The notes beneath the pieces are model-generated. The model did no database searches. It was given only the letters and a program-made list of their open reading frames with translations, and had not been told where the DNA came from. Positions 16,542 to 25,093 of a stretch of DNA of 64,000 bases are shown here, one piece after another; position 1 is the first letter of the stretch; every line of letters starts with the position of its first letter. The stretch covers positions 336,380 through 400,379 of the forward strand of contig NZ_KZ857175.1 in NCBI RefSeq assembly GCF_003350925.1, written 5' to 3'. The position numbers and the translations under genes are program-made. Origin of the DNA: Dyella tabacisoli (lineage in GTDB: Bacteria; Pseudomonadota; Gammaproteobacteria; Xanthomonadales; Rhodanobacteraceae).

Positions 16542-17794
16542 AGTTGTGGCGCTGGATCCTGTTCTTGGTGATCGCCGCCGCGCTGGCCGCTTTCAGTTGG
16601 CATTGGATAGCTGAAGACCCAGGTTATGTCCTGCTGCGTATTCGTGGCTACGTCGTGGAAACGACGGTTGTCGCCGCGTTGGCGATCCTGTTGCTGGCTT
16701 GGGCGTTGATCGGTGCGCTATGGCGTCTGCTGCGCTGGCCACTCGGCGCTTTTTCGCGACGTCACCGCCGGCTTAGCCGGCAACGTATGAGCGATGGCCT
16801 GATTGCCTTGATGGAAGGACGCCTGGGCGATGCCGAGCGCGATCTCCACCGTGCCTCTCGTCTCGATGTTCTGCGTGGTCCAGCCCTGCTTGCCGCGGCC
16901 GAGGCCGCCTCGCGTCGAGGAGAGCCGGGGCGTGCGTTGGAAACCCTTGCCGAAGCTTCGCAGTCCGCGCCACAGGCTGCCCGTGTGTTGCGCGCGCGCG
17001 TACTGCGCCGTGATGGTAAATCCGCCGAGGCTTTGGCCTTGCTGGCGCCAGAGGCCGATAACGGTCACTTGAGTCCGGGCGGCTGGCGCGAGCTGGCGCT
17101 GGCCGCACTTGCCGCAGGCGACAGCCGTCGCGCTCGCGAGGCGCTGGAGCCCTTGCAGAAGAGCGGCGCACTCGGTGCCCGCGCCTATGCGGTCATGGAA
17201 GCGAACGTATTGACTGCCTCGCTCAAGTCCGCACCCGATGGCGTTGCCTTGAATACGCTGTGGTCACAGTTGCCCAAGGCACAGCGCCGGATACCCGCGG
17301 CGATCGATGCCTACGCACGCCGGGCTGCCGGCTTTGGCTTGATCTTGCCGGCGATGGACGAGGTCGAGTCGGCGTTGCGTCGCGAATGGTCATCGCCGCT
17401 GGTTGAAACCTATGGCGGGCTCGGTGGCGATGATCTCGAAGGTCGCTTGCGCCGCGCTGAAACCTGGCTTGATGCACATCCCAACGACGCAAGCCTGCTG
17501 CTTACGCTGGGCCGCATGTGCGTGCGCCTGAAGCTATGGGGTAAGGCGCACCAATATCTGGAGCGTGCACAGGCGCTGCAGCCAAGCAGTGCAACGTGGG
17601 AGGCCTTGGGCGATACCTATGCCGGCCAAGACGATGTCGCGCTGGCCCAACGTTGCTATCGCAATGCGCTGGCCCTGGCACGTGGTGACGCGGTGGAAGC
17701 CTTGCCGCAGGGCAGTCGTCCCGTGCGTATCGACACCCGCCCGATCGCGATCGAAGAACGCAGTGAGCACGGCGTGCCGCGCTTGCCCGAATAG
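16538..17794 (+). CDS. hemY: HemY, haem biosynthesis-associated TPR membrane protein
   Basis: Inner-membrane protein of 418 residues with two N-terminal transmembrane segments (LWRWILFLVIAAALAAFSW and ETTVVAALAILLLAWALIGAL) separated by DPGYVLLRIRGYVVET, the HemY N-terminal signature. The rest is a helical TPR-like array on the periplasmic side (GRLGDAERDLHRASRLD, GEPGRALETLAEASQ, LWGKAHQYLERAQALQPSS). It overlaps hemX by ATGA, so translation is probably coupled. HemY of proteobacteria is not the Gram-positive protoporphyrinogen oxidase of the same name; its exact role in haem synthesis is unresolved. Confidence 0.92.
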   Translation: MKLWRWILFLVIAAALAAFSWHWIAEDPGYVLLRIRGYVVETTVVAALAILLLAWALIGALWRLLRWPLGAFSRRHRRLSRQRMSDGLIALMEGRLGDAERDLHRASRLDVLRGPALLAAAEAASRRGEPGRALETLAEASQSAPQAARVLRARVLRRDGKSAEALALLAPEADNGHLSPGGWRELALAALAAGDSRRAREALEPLQKSGALGARAYAVMEANVLTASLKSAPDGVALNTLWSQLPKAQRRIPAAIDAYARRAAGFGLILPAMDEVESALRREWSSPLVETYGGLGGDDLEGRLRRAETWLDAHPNDASLLLTLGRMCVRLKLWGKAHQYLERAQALQPSSATWEALGDTYAGQDDVALAQRCYRNALALARGDAVEALPQGSRPVRIDTRPIAIEERSEHGVPRLPE

Positions 17795-17805
17795 GGCAAC
17801 GCGCG

Positions 17806-17849
17806 ACGGCCCGATCTTAACGGCCCGATCTCAAACGGTCCGATCTCAA
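17806..17849. repeat. Three tandem copies of a 14-15 bp unit
   Basis: Units ACGGCCCGATCTTA, ACGGCCCGATCTCAA and ACGGTCCGATCTCAA occupy 17806-17819, 17820-17834 and 17835-17849 between convergent hemY and a small membrane protein gene. The last unit contains the stop codon of the minus-strand gene, so a change in unit number would not alter either coding region. No secondary structure is evident. Confidence 0.85.
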
Positions 17850-18187
17850 TGCACCGAGATTGCCCAGGCGATAAAGCCCGCATTGATCGCCGTCAATGTC
17901 AGCGCAGTCAGAAAGGCCACATCAGCAATACGCTCTAGCCGATGGTTGCGGCCTGCATTGCGCGTGCGCAGCGCCCAGTAAGACAACAGGCAAGAACCCA
18001 GATACAGAATCGCGTTGAGCGCCAGCAAGTCGTCGGCGAAGATATCGGGTCGGCGCAGTGAGATCACCACGCGAATGATCCCGATCACGGTCAGGCAGAC
18101 GCCGACCATTGCCGCCGAAGCGGTAAAAATATGCACGCACAGATTGTCGTCAAGTTGTCTGCGGTGGTTGTCGGCGACATCGGTCAT
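17846..18187 (-). CDS. Small hypothetical membrane protein
   Basis: A 113-residue protein beginning MTDVADNHRRQLDDNLC with three hydrophobic segments: IFTASAAMVGVCLTVIGII, LLALNAILYLGSCLLSYWAL and VAFLTALTLTAINAGFIAWAI. Short basic loops (RVVISLRRPD, RTRNAGRNHRLER) separate them. The family is not recognised with certainty. ATG 18187 is used; an ATG ten codons earlier is possible. It is convergent with hemY. Downstream of uvrD, 18188-18390 shows no further gene. Confidence 0.65.
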   Translation of the reverse strand: MTDVADNHRRQLDDNLCVHIFTASAAMVGVCLTVIGIIRVVISLRRPDIFADDLLALNAILYLGSCLLSYWALRTRNAGRNHRLERIADVAFLTALTLTAINAGFIAWAISVH

Positions 18188-18390
18188 GGCGAGCATCATG
18201 GGCAGCGAACGAGTCAAGATGGACCGGCCGGCCCGATCACAGGTTGCAGGTGAGATCTTGCGAATTCATCTGCGGTACGGGGTGCGAACAGCCCCGGCCC
18301 GGAGGGTTAGCCGCTATGGCGCCATGCTGGTGTTCGGTGTCCTGGGGGCGGCGCAGACCGTATCGGAAACAGAGAGCGCCGCCGATTGCG

Positions 18391-20661
18391 CTACACCGGC
18401 GTGAGGTTGGCATACGCGTAGACCAGCCACTTGCTGCCGCTATCGGCGAAGTTCACCTGGATACGCATATGCGCGCCACTGCCTTCGGCGCTCAGCACCA
18501 CGCCTTCACCGAAACTGGGGTGGCTGACCCGCTGGCCTAGCTTGATCGGCCGGCTTTCATCCAGCGCCGGCGAGGATTCGGCGTAGCGGCCGGCATAGGC
18601 CGGTCGGCTTACTTGCACCCGTGGCCGAACCTCATCCATCAGTTCCGGCGGAATCTCGCCAAGAAAGCGTGACGGCCGGGCCAGCATTTCGACGCCGTGC
18701 ATGCGGCGCGATTCGGCATGAGTGATAAACAAACGCTCGCGTGCGCGGGTAATGCCGACATAGGCAAGCCGACGCTCTTCTTCCAGCCGTCCTTCGTCCT
18801 CGACCGAACGCTGACTGGGAAACAGCCCCTCTTCCATGCCGACCAGGAACACCACCGGAAACTCCAACCCTTTGGCCGAATGCAGCGTCATTAGCTGTAC
18901 GCAGTCATCCCATGCCTCACCCTGGCCTTCGCCGGCTTCCAGCGCGGCGTGCGACAAAAAGGCCGATAGCTCGTTAAGGCCGGCGTCGATGTCGTCCTGG
19001 GTCAGTTCGAAACGGCTGGCGACGTTGACCAATTCATCCAGATTCTCAACCCGCGTTTCGCCGTTGCCGCGGCTGTCTTTTTCGTAGTGATCGCGCAGCC
19101 CGGTATGGGTAATGGCGTGGTCGATCTGCTCAGAGAGATTGAGCTTGGACACGGCAACGCTCGCGCTCGCCGAGTCGTCGTTCTCGCCCAAACCCGCCAG
19201 ATTCCCCGTTCCCCGCTCCCCGTTCCCCGCTGCTGTCCCAGCAAACGTCCGCGTCATGTCGTCGATCAGCGACAGGAAAGCCTTCACCGCATTCTTCGCG
19301 CGGCCGGCCAACTCCTTGCCGCCGCTTAGCTCGTTCAGCACGGCCTCCCACATCGAGCTGCCTTCGCTGCGGGCGCGACGGCGCAATACATCCAGCGTGC
19401 GATCGCCGATGCCGCGCGGCGGCGTATTTACCGCGCGCTCGAACGCGGCGTCGTCGTGGCGATTGGCGCTGAGCCGCAGGTAGGCCAAGGCATCTTTGAT
19501 TTCGGCACGCTCGAAGAAGCGCAGGCCGCCGTAGACGCGATAAGGGATGCTGCGCTGAGTCAGTTGTTCTTCAAAGTTGCGCGATTGCGCGTTGGAGCGA
19601 TAGAGAATGGCGCAGTCTTTCGCATGGCCGTGTTCGGCGACGTATTCGCGAATGCGCTCGATCACGAAGCGCGCTTCGTCCTGTTCGTTATATGCGGCGT
19701 ATAGCGCAATGCGTTCGCCTTCGCCGCCGTCGGTCCACAACTGCTTGCCCAGACGGCCGCCGTTGCGTGCGATCACGCTGTTGGCGGCCTTGAGAATGGT
19801 CGAGGTGGAGCGGTAGTTTTGTTCGAGCTTGATCGTCTTCGCACCAGGGAAGTCGCGCAGAAACTGCTGCACGTTTTCTACCTTGGCACCGCGCCAGCCG
19901 TAGATCGCCTGATCGTCGTCGCCGACCACGAAGACTTGACCGGTAGCGCCGGCAAGCACACGAATCCAGGCGTATTGCAGTGTATTGGTATCTTGGAATT
20001 CGTCGATCAGCAGATAACGCCAGCGTTGCTGGTAATGCTCCAGCACGGCCGGGTTTTTCAGCCACAGCTCGTGCGCGCGCAGCAGCAGTTCGGCGAAATC
20101 GACCAGGCCGGCACGCCGGCAGGCGTCTTCGTAGGCCTGATAAATCTGCACAAAGGTGCGGGTGACGGGGTGATCGTGATGTTCGATACCTTCCGGGCGC
20201 TTGCCCTCGTCTTTCCAATGATTGATTTGCCACATCGCCTGACGCGGCGGAAAGCGCGCTTCATCCAGGCCTAGTCCGGCGACCACGCGCTTGACCTGTC
20301 GCAGTTGGTCATCGGAGTCGAGAATCTGAAAACCCTCCGGCAGGCCGGCCTCGCGCCAATGTCGGCGCAGCAGCCGATGAGCGATGCCGTGGAAGGTGCC
20401 CACGGTGAGCCCTTGGGTGCCGCCGGGGATCAATTGATCCAGGCGCGAGCGCATTTCGCCTGCGGCTTTATTGGTAAAGGTGACGGCGAGTATCGCCCAC
20501 GGCGGCACCTGCTCGACCTGGGTCAGCCAGCCAATGCGGTGGGTCAGTACGCGAGTTTTGCCGGAGCCGGCGCCGGCCAGCACCAGGTAGTGGCCGGTCG
20601 GGGCACAAACAGCTTCACGTTGCGCGTCGTTGAGTTTATCAATCAGGTGCGAGACATCCAT
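18391..20661 (-). CDS. uvrD: DNA helicase II UvrD
   Basis: Superfamily 1A 3'-5' DNA helicase in nucleotide-excision and mismatch repair. The 756-residue protein contains all SF1 motifs: the Q-motif region LNDAQREAV, Walker A GAGSGKT (residues 31-36), VTFTNKAAGEM, the DEFQDTN box, VVGDDDQAIYGWRGA, EQNYRST, and the C-terminal LMTLHSAKGLEFPVVFLVGMEE split over motif V/VI with RRLAYVGITRARERL. The Tudor-like C-terminal SKWLVYAYANLTPV is present. It is longer than E. coli UvrD (720), mainly because of a Gly/Arg/Asn and Ser/Ala insertion near residues 470-500 encoded by a heptamer tandem array. ATG 20661 (MDVSHLIDKLN) matches the family N-terminus. An sRNA terminator lies about 46 bp upstream. Confidence 0.95.
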   Translation of the reverse strand: MDVSHLIDKLNDAQREAVCAPTGHYLVLAGAGSGKTRVLTHRIGWLTQVEQVPPWAILAVTFTNKAAGEMRSRLDQLIPGGTQGLTVGTFHGIAHRLLRRHWREAGLPEGFQILDSDDQLRQVKRVVAGLGLDEARFPPRQAMWQINHWKDEGKRPEGIEHHDHPVTRTFVQIYQAYEDACRRAGLVDFAELLLRAHELWLKNPAVLEHYQQRWRYLLIDEFQDTNTLQYAWIRVLAGATGQVFVVGDDDQAIYGWRGAKVENVQQFLRDFPGAKTIKLEQNYRSTSTILKAANSVIARNGGRLGKQLWTDGGEGERIALYAAYNEQDEARFVIERIREYVAEHGHAKDCAILYRSNAQSRNFEEQLTQRSIPYRVYGGLRFFERAEIKDALAYLRLSANRHDDAAFERAVNTPPRGIGDRTLDVLRRRARSEGSSMWEAVLNELSGGKELAGRAKNAVKAFLSLIDDMTRTFAGTAAGNGERGTGNLAGLGENDDSASASVAVSKLNLSEQIDHAITHTGLRDHYEKDSRGNGETRVENLDELVNVASRFELTQDDIDAGLNELSAFLSHAALEAGEGQGEAWDDCVQLMTLHSAKGLEFPVVFLVGMEEGLFPSQRSVEDEGRLEEERRLAYVGITRARERLFITHAESRRMHGVEMLARPSRFLGEIPPELMDEVRPRVQVSRPAYAGRYAESSPALDESRPIKLGQRVSHPSFGEGVVLSAEGSGAHMRIQVNFADSGSKWLVYAYANLTPV
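19202..19230. repeat. GTTCCCC-type heptamer array inside uvrD
   Basis: About four units (TTCCCC, GTTCCCC, GCTCCCC, GTTCCCC, then GC) lie within the uvrD reading frame. On the coding strand they give the peptide GNGERGTGN around residues 478-487, between helicase motifs at the loop before the SEQIDHAITHTGLRDHYEK segment. A gain or loss of one 7-bp unit would shift the frame; three units would keep it. Confidence 0.9.
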
Positions 20662-20706
20662 CGCACGCATTGTAGCGGGCGATGTCAGAGCGAGTCTTTC
20701 AGACAT

Positions 20707-20742
20707 AAAAAAGCCCCGAGGGTTAGGGGGGAACCCTCGGGG
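20707..20742 (-). terminator. Rho-independent terminator of the sX13-like sRNA
   Basis: A perfect 11-bp stem, CCCCGAGGGTT paired with AACCCTCGGGG (20714-20742), with a C-run loop, is followed on the minus strand by CTTTTTT (20713-20707). It is a textbook intrinsic terminator and also ends any polA read-through before uvrD. Confidence 0.92.
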
Positions 20743-20830
20743 CCAGGGTGGGAGCGAAGCCCAGGGGTGAGGTTCGCTCGCCGAATGGCTTACTCAGGGA
20801 GATGAGGTAAGCCTGCGGACGCCGTTGCGT
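20707..20830 (-). ncRNA. sX13-like small RNA downstream of polA
   Basis: On the minus strand, between polA and uvrD, three consecutive hairpins have pyrimidine-rich loops. Hairpin 1: GGCTTAC/GTAAGCC (20787-20813) with loop CTCATCTCCCTGA. Hairpin 2: GAGCGAA/TTCGCTC (20752-20779) with loop CCTCACCCCTGGGC. Hairpin 3: an 11-bp terminator stem (20714-20742) with a C-run loop, then a U-tract. This matches the published description of Xanthomonas sX13 as I recall it: polA-linked, three stems with C-rich loops, about 115 nt. Spot 42 and ErsA also lie beside polA in other gammaproteobacteria. The 5' end is an estimate; TTCTTAG near 20843-20849 may be the -10. sX13 acts in trans through its C-rich loops on G-rich mRNA sites. 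Confidence 0.75.
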
Positions 20831-21054
20831 GCATCCGAGAACTAAGAACGCGTGACTTTGGAAAAGTTGCACGCGATGCGGCAAAAAAGTTTATTGACGA
20901 TTCAGTTGACGAAAAACAAACAAAAATCAAACGCGAGGGCCATGACCTCTGGCCTATGTGCCGCCGCGTTTGGATGGCTAGATGAAACACCGGCTCAGGT
21001 GTTCTAGACAAGTGATGGCACTCCGACGAGCCAATGAAGCCTTGGAACAGGCTC
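20831..21054. other. polA-sRNA spacer, no gene seen
   Basis: About 220 bp downstream of polA, with an A/T-rich patch (20882-20930, including runs such as GCAAAAAAGTTTATTGACG) that probably holds the sRNA promoter on the minus strand. AACACC (20986-20991) and GGTGTT (20998-21003) form a short hairpin 50 bp after the polA stop. A 73-codon open frame crossing this region has no recognisable protein character and was not called. Confidence 0.5.
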
Positions 21055-23817
21055 TCAATGCGCCTCGTCCCAGTTCGCGCCTACACCGGCTTCAACCAAT
21101 AACGGTACGGCCAATGTAGCGGCGCCGGACATACGCTCGATGACTGCGCTGCGCACGATGTCGATCGCATCCTCGCGTACCTCGAACACCAGTTCATCGT
21201 GCACCTGCATCAGCATGCGTGCGTCGTCGCGGCCTTTGAGCCAGTCGGCGACGGCAATCATCGCGCGTTTGATGATGTCCGCTGCGCTGCCTTGCATGGG
21301 CGCGTTGACGGCAGCGCGTTCGGCGCCGGCACGATGAGCTTGATTACGCGAGGTCAGATTTTCCAGATACAGGCGGCGACCGAAGATGGTCTCCACATAG
21401 CCATCACGATGGGCCTGTGTGCGGGTCGCTTCCATAAAGGCATGCACGCCTGGATAACGGGCGAAATAGCGCGCCATGTAGTCGCTGGCTTCGCCGCGAT
21501 CGACGCCGAGTTGTCGCGCCAGGCCGAAGGCGCTCATGCCATACATCAAGCCGAAATTGATCGCCTTGGCCGCGCGGCGCTGATTGGTGGTGACCTGCTC
21601 GGGCGGCAGGCCGAACACCTCCGCCGCGGTGGCGCGATGCACATCGCCGCCCTCGTGGAAGGCGCGCAGCAGGCCTTCGTCGCCGGAGAGATGGGCCATG
21701 ATGCGCAGCTCGATCTGCGAATAGTCGGCCGCCATCACCTGCCAGCCTGCAGGTGCGACAAAGGCCTGGCGAATGCGCCGGCCCTCTTCGGTGCGTACGG
21801 GAATATTTTGCAGATTCGGATCGGACGAAGAGATGCGCCCCGTCGCCACTGCGCCCTGGTGATAACTGGTGTGCACGCGGCCGGTGCGCGGGTTGACCAT
21901 GCCGGGCAGTTTGTCGGTATAGGTCGAGCGCAGCTTGGCCAGGCCGCGATAATCGAGAATCACCCGAGGCAATTCGTGCGCATCGGCAATCGCTTCCAGC
22001 GCCTCCTCGTTGGTGGAGGGCTGGCCGGTCGGTGTCTTTAATTTCACCGGCAGGTTCAGCTCATCGAACAAGATCGCCTGCAATTGCTTGGGCGAATCGA
22101 GATTGAACTCGCGCCCGGCCAAACCCCATGCCTGCTGCTGCAATTCGAGCATGCGTTTGCCCAGTTGCTGGCTTTGCAGACGCAAGGTGGTGACATCGAT
22201 CAGTACGCCGTGCTGCTCCATGCCGGCTAACACCGGCACCACCGGAATCTCGATGTCCTCATACACCTTGCGCAGCGGCGGCACACTTTCAAGCAAGGGC
22301 CACAACGCGTGATGCAGGCGCAGAGTAATGTCGGCGTCTTCGGCGGCGTAGCGGCAGGCGGTATCCAGATCCACTTGCGAGAACGAGATCTGCTTGGCGC
22401 CCTTGCCGGCGACCTGCTCGAACTTGATGGTTTCGTAGCCGAGGTATTTCTTCGCCAGCGAATCCATGTCGTGCCGAGTCGCGGTGGCGTTCCACACGTA
22501 GGACTCCAGCATGGAGTCGTGCTTCAGTCCCTGCACGCGGATGCCGTAGTGCGACAGGATGTTGATGTCGTACTTGGCGTGCTGGCCGAGCTTGGGCTTG
22601 CTCGCATCCTCGAAGATCGGCTTTAGCGCGGCGAGCACCTGGTCGCGCGCAAGCTGCGCCGGTGCGCCCGGATAATCGTGGGCCAGGGGGATATAGCAGG
22701 CCTTGCCGATCTCCACCGCAAAGCTCAGGCCGACGATGTCCGCCTGCATCGCGTCGATGCCGGTGGTCTCGGTGTCGAAGGCAATCAGCTCGGCGGTTTG
22801 CAACTGTTGCAGCCAGTGATCGAATTGCGCCTGGGTGGTGACCAGCTCGTAACTGCCGGGAGCGGACAGCGATTCGTTCGGTGGTGCGAGTGAACTTGGT
22901 GTGCGCTCGGCCGGTACAGAGGCGGCGTCGGCTGGTGGCTGCGCGGGCGTCGGGGGCGCTCCGGCCGTCGCAGCTTCGGCATCGAGATCCTTCAGTGCGG
23001 CTTTGAATTCATACCGTGTGAACAACTCGCGCAGTTGCTCCAGGTGACGGTCGCGCTGGGTCAATTCGGTAACCGATTGATCCAGTGGCACGTCAAGCTT
23101 GATCGTCACCAGCTCGCGCGACAGCGGCAGCCTGGGCAGCGCTTCGCGCAAGTATTCGCCGATCTTGCCGCCGATCTTGTCGGCATGAGCCATCACGCCG
23201 TCCAGCGTGCCGTATTCGGCCAGCCACTTTGCGGCGGTTTTCGGGCCGCATTTGGTGACACCGGGCACGTTGTCCACGGTATCGCCGGTAAGCGATAGAT
23301 AGTCGATGATTTGCTCGGGTTTCACGCCGAATTTTTCCATCACACCGGCCGTATCGGTGGTGGTATTGGTCATCGTATTGATAAGGTCGATACCGGGCCG
23401 TACCAACTGGGCCAGATCCTTGTCGCCGGTGGAAATCAGCACCTCGATACCTAACGCGTGGGCCTGGGTAGCCAGCGTGCCGATCACATCGTCGGCTTCA
23501 ACGCCGGGTACCCGCAGGATCGGAAAGCCCAGCGCGCCGACAATCGCCAGCATCGGCTCGATCTGCGCGCGCAAATCGTCCGGCATCGGCGGGCGGTTCG
23601 CCTTGTACTGGTCGTACAACGCGTTGCGGAAGGTCGGGCCGGAGGCATCGCTGACGAAGGCGAGGTAGTCCGGCTTCGCCTTCAGTGTCGAGCGCAGCAT
23701 ATTGACCACGCCGAATAAGGCGCCGGTCGGCTCGCCTTGCGCATTGCTCAACGGGGGCAGTGCGTGGAAGGCGCGATAAAGATAGGAGGAGCCGTCGATC
23801 AGGATGAGTTTGGCCAT
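21055..23817 (-). CDS. polA: DNA polymerase I
   Basis: Repair and Okazaki-fragment-processing polymerase of 920 residues (E. coli 928). The N-terminal 5'-3' exonuclease domain starts LILIDGSSYLYRAFHALPPL and includes the helix-hairpin-helix segment SLTGDTVDNVPGVTKCGPKTAAKWL. A Pro/Ala-rich linker (about 275-310) leads to the 3'-5' exonuclease domain, which keeps proofreading residues FDTETTG and YAAEDADITLRL. Polymerase motif A is AADYSQIELRIMAHLSGD, motif B RRAAKAINFGLMYGMSAFG and motif C MQVHDELVFEV. ATG 23817 starts at MAKLILIDGSS. It is divergent from the DUF2782 gene, and its 3' end leads into the sX13-like sRNA. Confidence 0.98.
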   Translation of the reverse strand: MAKLILIDGSSYLYRAFHALPPLSNAQGEPTGALFGVVNMLRSTLKAKPDYLAFVSDASGPTFRNALYDQYKANRPPMPDDLRAQIEPMLAIVGALGFPILRVPGVEADDVIGTLATQAHALGIEVLISTGDKDLAQLVRPGIDLINTMTNTTTDTAGVMEKFGVKPEQIIDYLSLTGDTVDNVPGVTKCGPKTAAKWLAEYGTLDGVMAHADKIGGKIGEYLREALPRLPLSRELVTIKLDVPLDQSVTELTQRDRHLEQLRELFTRYEFKAALKDLDAEAATAGAPPTPAQPPADAASVPAERTPSSLAPPNESLSAPGSYELVTTQAQFDHWLQQLQTAELIAFDTETTGIDAMQADIVGLSFAVEIGKACYIPLAHDYPGAPAQLARDQVLAALKPIFEDASKPKLGQHAKYDINILSHYGIRVQGLKHDSMLESYVWNATATRHDMDSLAKKYLGYETIKFEQVAGKGAKQISFSQVDLDTACRYAAEDADITLRLHHALWPLLESVPPLRKVYEDIEIPVVPVLAGMEQHGVLIDVTTLRLQSQQLGKRMLELQQQAWGLAGREFNLDSPKQLQAILFDELNLPVKLKTPTGQPSTNEEALEAIADAHELPRVILDYRGLAKLRSTYTDKLPGMVNPRTGRVHTSYHQGAVATGRISSSDPNLQNIPVRTEEGRRIRQAFVAPAGWQVMAADYSQIELRIMAHLSGDEGLLRAFHEGGDVHRATAAEVFGLPPEQVTTNQRRAAKAINFGLMYGMSAFGLARQLGVDRGEASDYMARYFARYPGVHAFMEATRTQAHRDGYVETIFGRRLYLENLTSRNQAHRAGAERAAVNAPMQGSAADIIKRAMIAVADWLKGRDDARMLMQVHDELVFEVREDAIDIVRSAVIERMSGAATLAVPLLVEAGVGANWDEAH

Positions 23818-24005
23818 GCCCGCGATTGTCGCACGGGTGGGGCGGTGGGCTTAGCGGCCGTTCAAGATCTCATAGGCGCGCAGGATGGGGCGCAGGATGA
23901 ATGCGGGTTATCCATGCCTCGACCATGGCATTTCACGCGGCGTTTCAAGTGCAGGCCCTATACCGGGGCGCTGCTATGCTCATAGCCCCCGTGGAGATCG
24001 TCATC

Positions 24006-24476
24006 ATGAAATCCGTCGCCCTGCTTATCCCCCTCGGTCTGGTCGCGCTCGGCGCCGCTAGCGCACTGCCCGCATTCGCGCAGTCGACCACTGCACCCGT
24101 CTATGCCCCCGCGCCGCCGCCGCCGGGTATGCACGACCCCGGCGTAAAGCCGGCGGCCAAGCCGGCTTCGACCTTGCCAGCCATGCACGACGCCGGCCAG
24201 CCGCGCGATGCCCATGGTGAGGCGCCGCCGGAAGTGCGCGTGCGTAAACAGGGCGACGAGACGGTGCAGGAATATGCACGTAACGGCCAGGTTTACATGA
24301 TCGTGGTAACGCCCAAGGTGGGCCCGGCACAGACGTATATGGTCGATGCCAATGGCAAGTATCACAGCGCGGTCGGCCCGGAGCCGGTGAAGCCGGTGAT
24401 GTACAAGGTGGTGGAGTGGGGCAAGGCCAAGCCACCGGAAGAGACCGAGACGCCGCCGAGCAACGGTGGTCATTGA
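24006..24476 (+). CDS. DUF2782 family exported protein
   Basis: A 156-residue protein with an N-terminal signal peptide (MKSVALLIPLGLVALGAASA, cleavage near AFA-QS), a Pro/Ala/His-rich linker, and a C-terminal DUF2782 domain with PPEVRVRKQGDETVQEYARN, GQVYMIVVTPKVGPAQTYMVD and MYKVVEWG. The family is typical of xanthomonads and related bacteria beside polA, and its function is unknown. ATG 24006 is preferred since it begins the signal peptide. It is divergent from polA; the 188-bp gap must carry both promoters. Confidence 0.85.
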   Translation: MKSVALLIPLGLVALGAASALPAFAQSTTAPVYAPAPPPPGMHDPGVKPAAKPASTLPAMHDAGQPRDAHGEAPPEVRVRKQGDETVQEYARNGQVYMIVVTPKVGPAQTYMVDANGKYHSAVGPEPVKPVMYKVVEWGKAKPPEETETPPSNGGH

Positions 24477-24523
24477 TTCGCTGTTAATCGCTTCATCCGA
24501 TAGAGCCTGATGCGGAGTCGTGC

Positions 24524-24955
24524 GTGAACCTGCGTGAAAGCTGGCTGCTATTTGCCCTGGGCTCGGCGTTTTTTGCCGCGCTTACCGCGTTGTTCGGCAA
24601 ACTCGGGGTGGTCGGGATCAACTCCAACCTCGCCACCTTTATCCGCACCATCGTGATCTTGTTCGTCACCGCCGGCATCCTCAGCCTGCGGCAGGAGTGG
24701 AGCAAGCCCACGGGCTTGCCGGTGAGTAGCTGGGTATTTCTGGTGCTGTCGGGTATTGCGACAGGGCTTTCGTGGCTGTGCTACTACCGCGCGCTGCAAT
24801 TGGGTCCGGTAAGCAAGGTCGCACCGATCGACAAGCTCAGCGTTGCCCTCGCCATCGTGTTGGGGCTGGTGTTTCTGGGCGAACAGCTAAGCTGGTCGCT
24901 GGCTATCGGCGGCGGGTTGATTCTCGCCGGGGCCATCGTGATCGCGGTGTTTTGA
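24524..24955 (+). CDS. Single-domain EamA/DMT transporter
   Basis: A 143-residue integral membrane protein with one EamA domain and five hydrophobic segments (LLFALGSAFFAALTALFGKLG, LATFIRTIVILFVTAGIL, WVFLVLSGIATGLSWLCYYRA, LSVALAIVLGLVFLGEQLS, AIGGGLILAGAIVIAVF). ALQLGPVSKVAPIDKLSV is the conserved EamA loop. Most DMT exporters carry two EamA repeats; single-domain members are thought to work as dimers. The start is GTG 24524 with GGAG upstream. It follows the DUF2782 gene after 47 bp on the same strand and may be in the same operon. Confidence 0.88.
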   Translation: MNLRESWLLFALGSAFFAALTALFGKLGVVGINSNLATFIRTIVILFVTAGILSLRQEWSKPTGLPVSSWVFLVLSGIATGLSWLCYYRALQLGPVSKVAPIDKLSVALAIVLGLVFLGEQLSWSLAIGGGLILAGAIVIAVF

Positions 24956-25093
24956 GGCCGGCGCCTGGCGTCTAAGAACAATGGCGAAAGATGCCGTCTT
25001 GATGATGCCGCTGCGTCAGCGGGCAGCGGCGCCGGTCACGATGTTCGATGTGATCCGGCGCCATCATGTTGGCGTTGAGCTTGTCCTGTCCGA

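Noticed and set aside
20790-21011. 73-codon open frame between polA and uvrD on the minus strand
   Set aside because: It overlaps the proposed sRNA and its promoter, has no protein-like motif and lacks a clear ribosome-binding site.
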